Positions 5,046 through 6,864 of a stretch of DNA of 6,864 nt are shown piece after piece. Each line of letters starts with the position of its first letter. Position 1 is the first letter of the stretch. Position numbers and translations under genes: made by a program. A model generated the notes under the pieces. That model saw only the letters and a list, made by a program, of their open reading frames with translations. It did no database searches and had not been told where the DNA came from. The DNA is from Phycisphaerae bacterium (GTDB taxonomy: Bacteria; Planctomycetota; Phycisphaerae; Tepidisphaerales; Tepidisphaeraceae): NCBI GenBank assembly GCA_014380825.1, contig JACMJD010000773.1:1-6864 (forward strand), in the 5' to 3' direction.

Positions 5046-6287
5046 CTAGGCCGGGGACTGCAATCGCCCGTCGCGCCAGATGAATTGCAGGTTGGCGTGC
5101 GCGGTTTCGCCGCGCACGAAATTGAGAAGTGGCACGCCCAGCGCTTCGCGCCGCCAGCCGCGCATCACGTGCAGTTGTTCCAGCGCTGCGTGCGCTTGCG
5201 GATCTTGACTGGTGACGTGGCGCAGAAATTCGCCGATTTCCTGACGGCTGGTCGCCAGACCCGCGTCGACGGACCGCGCCGCGCAAAGCGCGCCGGCGGC
5301 GGCGAAGAGTGAATCGGCGCGGAAGCGTTCGGTGGGTGAAACCTCGGGGGCGCGCGGCGCCGGTCGCTGCGCCATCGGCGAGGCGAGCGCACGCTGTGTT
5401 GCGTCGACGATTGCCTGCCCGTGTTCGTTCTCGACCGGACGCGGCAAGCCGCGCACGCGATCGAGCTTCTCGATCTGCTTGATCGGCGAGCGCGCCATGT
5501 CGATCAGAATGTCGTCCTTCACCAGCGCCCGCGGCGGAACGTTCGCCTCGCGCGCGGCGGCGTTTCGCCAGATCGTCAGCTCGCGCAGCACCGCCATGCC
5601 CGCGCTGGATAGCGTCGCGGCGCCGCGCACGCGATGGTAATAGGTGTCGGGATTGAACCCGAACTGCGCCGGATCGCACATCTCCCGGCACTCGGCGATC
5701 GCCCATTCTTTGTGGCCGAGCGATTCGACGCGCTGGCGCAGCGCATCCCACAGCGCCGGCAGATATCGCACATCGTCGGCCGCATATCGAAGCTGAACCG
5801 GCGACAGCGGACGCTGATCCCAATGCGTGAACGTCAGGCCCTTTCCAAGCTTCACGCCGAAGTGTTCGAGCACCAGCTTGGAAAGCGCCACCGGATAAGC
5901 CAGTCCCGCGAAGCCCGCGGCGATCTGCGTGTCGACAACGTTTCGCGCGCCGCGTCCCCCGCCGAGTTGTCGGGCGACAGGTTCGACATCCTGCTCGCCG
6001 GCGTGGACGACCTTTTCGACCGATTCATCCGCCAGCAACTCCCAGAATTGCCGCAGATCCAGGCCCGCCATGGGATCGATCAGCATCACGTTTTCGGTTG
6101 TCGCGACCTGGATCACGCAAAGCAGCGGGTGATACGTGAGCTCGCCGATGAATTCGGTGTCGTAAGCGAAACTACCCGCCGATCGGAGCTCACCGATCAG
6201 CCGATCAAGCGCGGCTTGGTCAGTGATTAACGGCGCCGGTCCCGGCGCGATCATCGGATGATCGATCACGCGCGAATCATGGGCCAT
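5046..6287 (-). CDS. rnd: Ribonuclease D (DEDDy 3'-5' exonuclease with HRDC domain)
   Basis: The protein has 413 residues from the ATG at 6287-6285, close to the usual RNase D length. The exonuclease domain occupies about 15-195 and shows every DEDDy residue: Asp43 and Glu45 in FAYDTEFIGE, Asp99 in KVVHAGEQDVEPV, and Tyr167 with Asp171 in YAADDVRYL. The stretch VVDTQIAAGFAGL and THWDQRPLSPVQL are also typical. An HRDC-like region follows at about 228-305 (LRELTIWRNAAAREANVPPRALVKDDILIDMA), then a C-terminal region ending LQFIWRDGRLQSPA. The family trims the 3' ends of tRNA precursors and other stable RNAs in the cytoplasm. The frame continues upstream to 6584, but that 99-residue extension is Arg/Ser/His-rich, has no family match and was rejected. 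GAAG six bases before the ATG is a modest ribosome site; an ATG at 6254 is an alternative. Confidence 0.93.
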   Translation of the reverse strand: MAHDSRVIDHPMIAPGPAPLITDQAALDRLIGELRSAGSFAYDTEFIGELTYHPLLCVIQVATTENVMLIDPMAGLDLRQFWELLADESVEKVVHAGEQDVEPVARQLGGGRGARNVVDTQIAAGFAGLAYPVALSKLVLEHFGVKLGKGLTFTHWDQRPLSPVQLRYAADDVRYLPALWDALRQRVESLGHKEWAIAECREMCDPAQFGFNPDTYYHRVRGAATLSSAGMAVLRELTIWRNAAAREANVPPRALVKDDILIDMARSPIKQIEKLDRVRGLPRPVENEHGQAIVDATQRALASPMAQRPAPRAPEVSPTERFRADSLFAAAGALCAARSVDAGLATSRQEIGEFLRHVTSQDPQAHAALEQLHVMRGWRREALGVPLLNFVRGETAHANLQFIWRDGRLQSPA

Positions 6288-6693
6288 TAGATCTTCGGCG
6301 TGGGCCGAGTCGTGATTCCGCGATCGATGCGCCGATCGCCAGCTCGTCAGCCCGCCCGATTTGCGCGGCGATGAGTCTGCCGGTTGCGCGGCATGGCTCG
6401 CGGGAGCTTGCCCGTGCGGTGACTGCCGCGATTTTTCCGAATCTGAGCCCTGACGCATGATCCTGATTCGACCTTTGCAGAAACAGTTCGCGGCCTCGCG
6501 ATCCCTCGCGCAAGCCAAGTGCTGGCCACGAGTATACGACGCGCATGTGGCGACAGCGACCATTCCACCTGTCAGAACTGTCACGGCATCGCGAAAATTT
6601 TGAATTCCGAAATCTTGTCATTACCGGGCTGACGCACGCTGAGGGGCCTTTTCGAGAGTAATCGGGCGATGGGAAAGTGCCGTAGCGCGTGGA
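6288..6693. other. Intergenic region between divergent rnd and response regulator genes
   Basis: About 400 bases without a supportable gene. The minus-strand frames that cross it are compositional (Arg/Ser/Cys-rich, no recognisable motif). A direct repeat CTGTCA-GAA-CTGTCA lies at 6569-6583, about 110-125 bases before the sigma-54 -24/-12 element, a distance at which enhancer-binding activators commonly sit, but a six-base repeat is weak evidence. A TATACT (minus strand, 6536-6531) could serve rnd but has no -35 partner. The stretch 6590-6660 is less GC-rich than its surroundings. Confidence 0.5.
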
Positions 6694-6709
6694 TGGCACT
6701 ATGGTTGCT
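6694..6709 (+). promoter_or_regulatory. Sigma-54 (RpoN) promoter, -24/-12 type
   Basis: TGGCACTATGGTTGCT matches the sigma-54 consensus TGGCACG-N4-TTGCW at every position except the base after TGGCAC. The essential GG (6695-6696) and GC (6707-6708) are separated by exactly ten bases. The predicted start of transcription is near 6720, leaving a 13-base leader that contains AGAGG and then the GTG of the response regulator. The position just before a regulator gene, with ideal spacing, makes chance unlikely. The -24 element also forms the right arm of an inverted repeat AGTGCC-N13-GGCACT (6676-6700). A sigma-54 promoter needs an AAA+ enhancer-binding activator, which is not in this window. Confidence 0.7.
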
Positions 6710-6732
6710 CCCATTTGGCAAAAGAGGTGGAT

Positions 6733-6864
6733 GTGTCCGAACGGATTAGCAATTCAGGCGAAGATGCCAAACACTTTCCAAGCGTGCTGGTGGTCGAAGA
6801 TGAGACTGTCGCACGCGTCGCCTTGGACAAGTTGCTCACGCGTTCCGGCTACCAGACGACCTCC
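6733..6864 (+). CDS. Response regulator receiver-domain protein, cut by right edge
   Basis: Forty-four codons are visible from GTG at 6733, and the frame runs off the window. After a polar leader of about 16 residues comes PSVLVVEDETVARVALDKLL, the first beta strand, acidic pair (Glu22-Asp23, the Mg-binding pocket) and first helix of a CheY-like receiver, then TRSGYQT entering the second strand. The phospho-acceptor Asp, expected about 40 residues further on, lies outside, so the output domain is unknown. The start is supported by AGAGG (6723-6727) five bases upstream; GTG at 6727 is in frame but overlaps that site. A sigma-54 promoter immediately precedes the gene. It could be a single-domain regulator, a DNA-binding regulator or part of a hybrid kinase. 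Confidence 0.85.
   Translation, partial: MSERISNSGEDAKHFPSVLVVEDETVARVALDKLLTRSGYQTTS

Noticed and set aside
4684..5823. Long minus-strand frame of 379 residues overlapping the RNase D gene
   Set aside because: It is extremely Arg/Ala-rich and lies out of frame across a gene with clear catalytic motifs; it is a GC-driven shadow.
6288..6584. In-frame N-terminal extension of ribonuclease D by 99 residues
   Set aside because: It is rich in Arg, Ser and His with scattered Cys, has no family match, and would make the protein much longer than normal; the ATG at 6287 gives the expected length.
1..6864. CRISPR arrays, insertion sequences, tRNA or rRNA genes, defence or toxin-antitoxin modules
   Set aside because: No regularly spaced repeats, transposase motifs, terminal repeats with target duplications, cloverleaf or rRNA sequence, or matching protein families were seen.

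Overview
The window looks like ordinary chromosomal DNA from a GC-rich planctomycete, probably of the Phycisphaerae/Tepidisphaerales type. The best lineage marker is a LEPR-type surface-protein motif (LEPRQFLSA) at the head of a secreted-type SGNH hydrolase with an NPCBM carbohydrate-binding domain. This combination, frequent genes without a good Shine-Dalgarno, and GTG/TTG starts fit that group. The lineage is an inference from family knowledge; no 16S or marker gene is present.

Left part (1-1427, minus strand): a DUF502 membrane protein is followed, with a 4-base ATGA overlap, by a tandem-domain AsnC/Lrp-like protein of the siroheme decarboxylase (AhbA/AhbB, NirD/G) type that runs off the left edge. 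A short divergent region (1428-1502) holds a perfect 12-bp palindrome and a TATAAT box. It separates this pair from a plus-strand membrane-anchored protein with the endonuclease/exonuclease/phosphatase (EEP) fold signature, but with most catalytic residues replaced (1503-2315).

Middle part (2309-4823, minus strand): four genes lie in the same direction. In transcription order they are the LEPR/SGNH/NPCBM hydrolase, a small FmdB-type zinc-ribbon protein, a 102-residue very basic disordered protein and, after a REP-like hairpin, a small exported protein of unknown family. The last one overlaps the EEP-like gene tail to tail by 7 bases.

Right part (5046-6864): ribonuclease D (DEDDy exonuclease plus HRDC) lies on the minus strand. 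A gap of about 445 bases separates it from a plus-strand response regulator cut by the right edge. Immediately before that regulator is a near-consensus sigma-54 promoter (GG-N10-GC, TGGCAC..TTGCT) placed so that the message would start 13 bases before the GTG codon, with an AGAGG ribosome site in between.

I see no mobile element, CRISPR array, RNA gene, toxin-antitoxin pair or defence system. The items most worth a second look are the sigma-54-driven regulator, the apparently inactive EEP-fold protein, the DUF502-siroheme decarboxylase coupling, and the LEPR hydrolase cluster with its unrecognised small proteins.
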